Shown here piece after piece: positions 63,896 to 64,000 of a stretch of DNA of 64,000 nt; the stretch's first letter is position 1, and every line of letters starts with the position of its first letter. Source of the DNA: an uncultured Prevotella sp. (GTDB lineage: Bacteria; Bacteroidota; Bacteroidia; Bacteroidales; Bacteroidaceae); assembly GCA_944320105.1 (NCBI GenBank), contig CALUGA010000008.1:1-64000 (forward strand). The letters run 5' to 3'. The position numbers and the translations under genes are program-made. The notes below the pieces were generated by a model that saw only the letters and a program-made list of their open reading frames with translations, was not told the origin of the DNA and searched no databases.

Positions 63896-64000
63896 ATGAA
63901 GACAACGACAATCATCGCCGCCGCGCTGCTGCTGATGGCCTCCGCGACGGCCGACGCCAAGAAGAAACAGCAGCTCTGGCCCGACGGCACACCCATGGAC
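63896..64000 (+). CDS. Start of an exported protein (cut by the window edge)
   Basis: Thirty-five codons remain: the signal peptide MKTTTIIAAALLLMASATADA, then KKKQQLWPDGTPMD. The mature start resembles secreted carbohydrate-active or esterase-type proteins, but too little is present to assign it. TATTTTTG at about 63840-63847 is a -7 box. It is divergent from the M16 gene. Confidence 0.75.
   Translation, partial: MKTTTIIAAALLLMASATADAKKKQQLWPDGTPMD

Overview
The window looks like chromosomal DNA from a Bacteroidota bacterium, most likely a GC-rich member of Prevotellaceae (Prevotella/Hallella-like; the genus is an inference). Clear promoters have the Bacteroidota form TTTG, a spacer of about 19 bp, then TAnnTTTG, and Shine-Dalgarno sequences are weak. 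The gene content fits as well: DUF6089-uppS-bamA-tandem ompH-murI, tandem FKBP isomerases, DUF4294 and DUF6242 proteins, twin AAA/PD-(D/E)XK genes, and a four-helix-bundle protein inside an operon.

Layout. 1-2142: a frameshifted lipoprotein gene between 31-bp perfect inverted repeats, and a GT4 glycosyltransferase. 2302-7066: a GT2/GT87/GtrA operon and a membrane sulfatase-fold enzyme. 7421-12763: two nearly identical AAA-nuclease genes around a helix-hairpin-helix/beta-barrel gene. 12760-21283: a surface-glycan (LPS core-like) cluster of glycosyltransferases and a lipid A-type acyltransferase, including a broken glycosyltransferase and about 1 kb of repeat-filled DNA. 21295-25003: a ferredoxin-flavodoxin protein, then acpP-fabF-rnc. 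25050-27623: a pyrimidine tandem repeat, an ABC ATPase and a D-lactate dehydrogenase. 27842-29577: an AT-richer island with a truncated hsdS and a Fic protein. 29832-33221: a pectate lyase pair and a small lipoprotein. 33385-35423: ptb-buk. 35656-35872: a probable small RNA gene with its own promoter and terminator. 36109-45759: envelope biogenesis (DUF6242, DUF6089, uppS, bamA, three Skp/OmpH proteins), murI and an alcohol dehydrogenase. 45859-48565: a metallo-hydrolase, a LolC/E-type permease, rbfA and tRNA-Arg(CCU). 49077-52385: korA and korB, split by a four-helix-bundle cassette. 52782-64000: a sirtuin, three FKBP isomerases, a DUF4294 protein, an M28 peptidase, a C26-M19 fusion with an AsnC-type regulator, an M16 peptidase and the start of a secreted protein.

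The genes are mostly housekeeping and envelope functions. The unusual content is in the spacers. At least five spacers carry short arrays with an exact 22-bp period built on AAACGGCC-GTTT. Another family combines the palindrome AGACGCAAAATTTTGCGTCT with two other conserved blocks. Purine/pyrimidine repeats of the GAATTAAGAATTAAG type sit at gene ends and often supply the last codons and the stop. The most suggestive locus is the korA-korB junction, where a four-helix-bundle gene is enclosed by inverted AATTAAGA repeats whose RNA could form a 30-bp stem. This resembles the architecture of 23S rRNA intervening sequences. All function calls come from reading motifs by eye; no database search was run.
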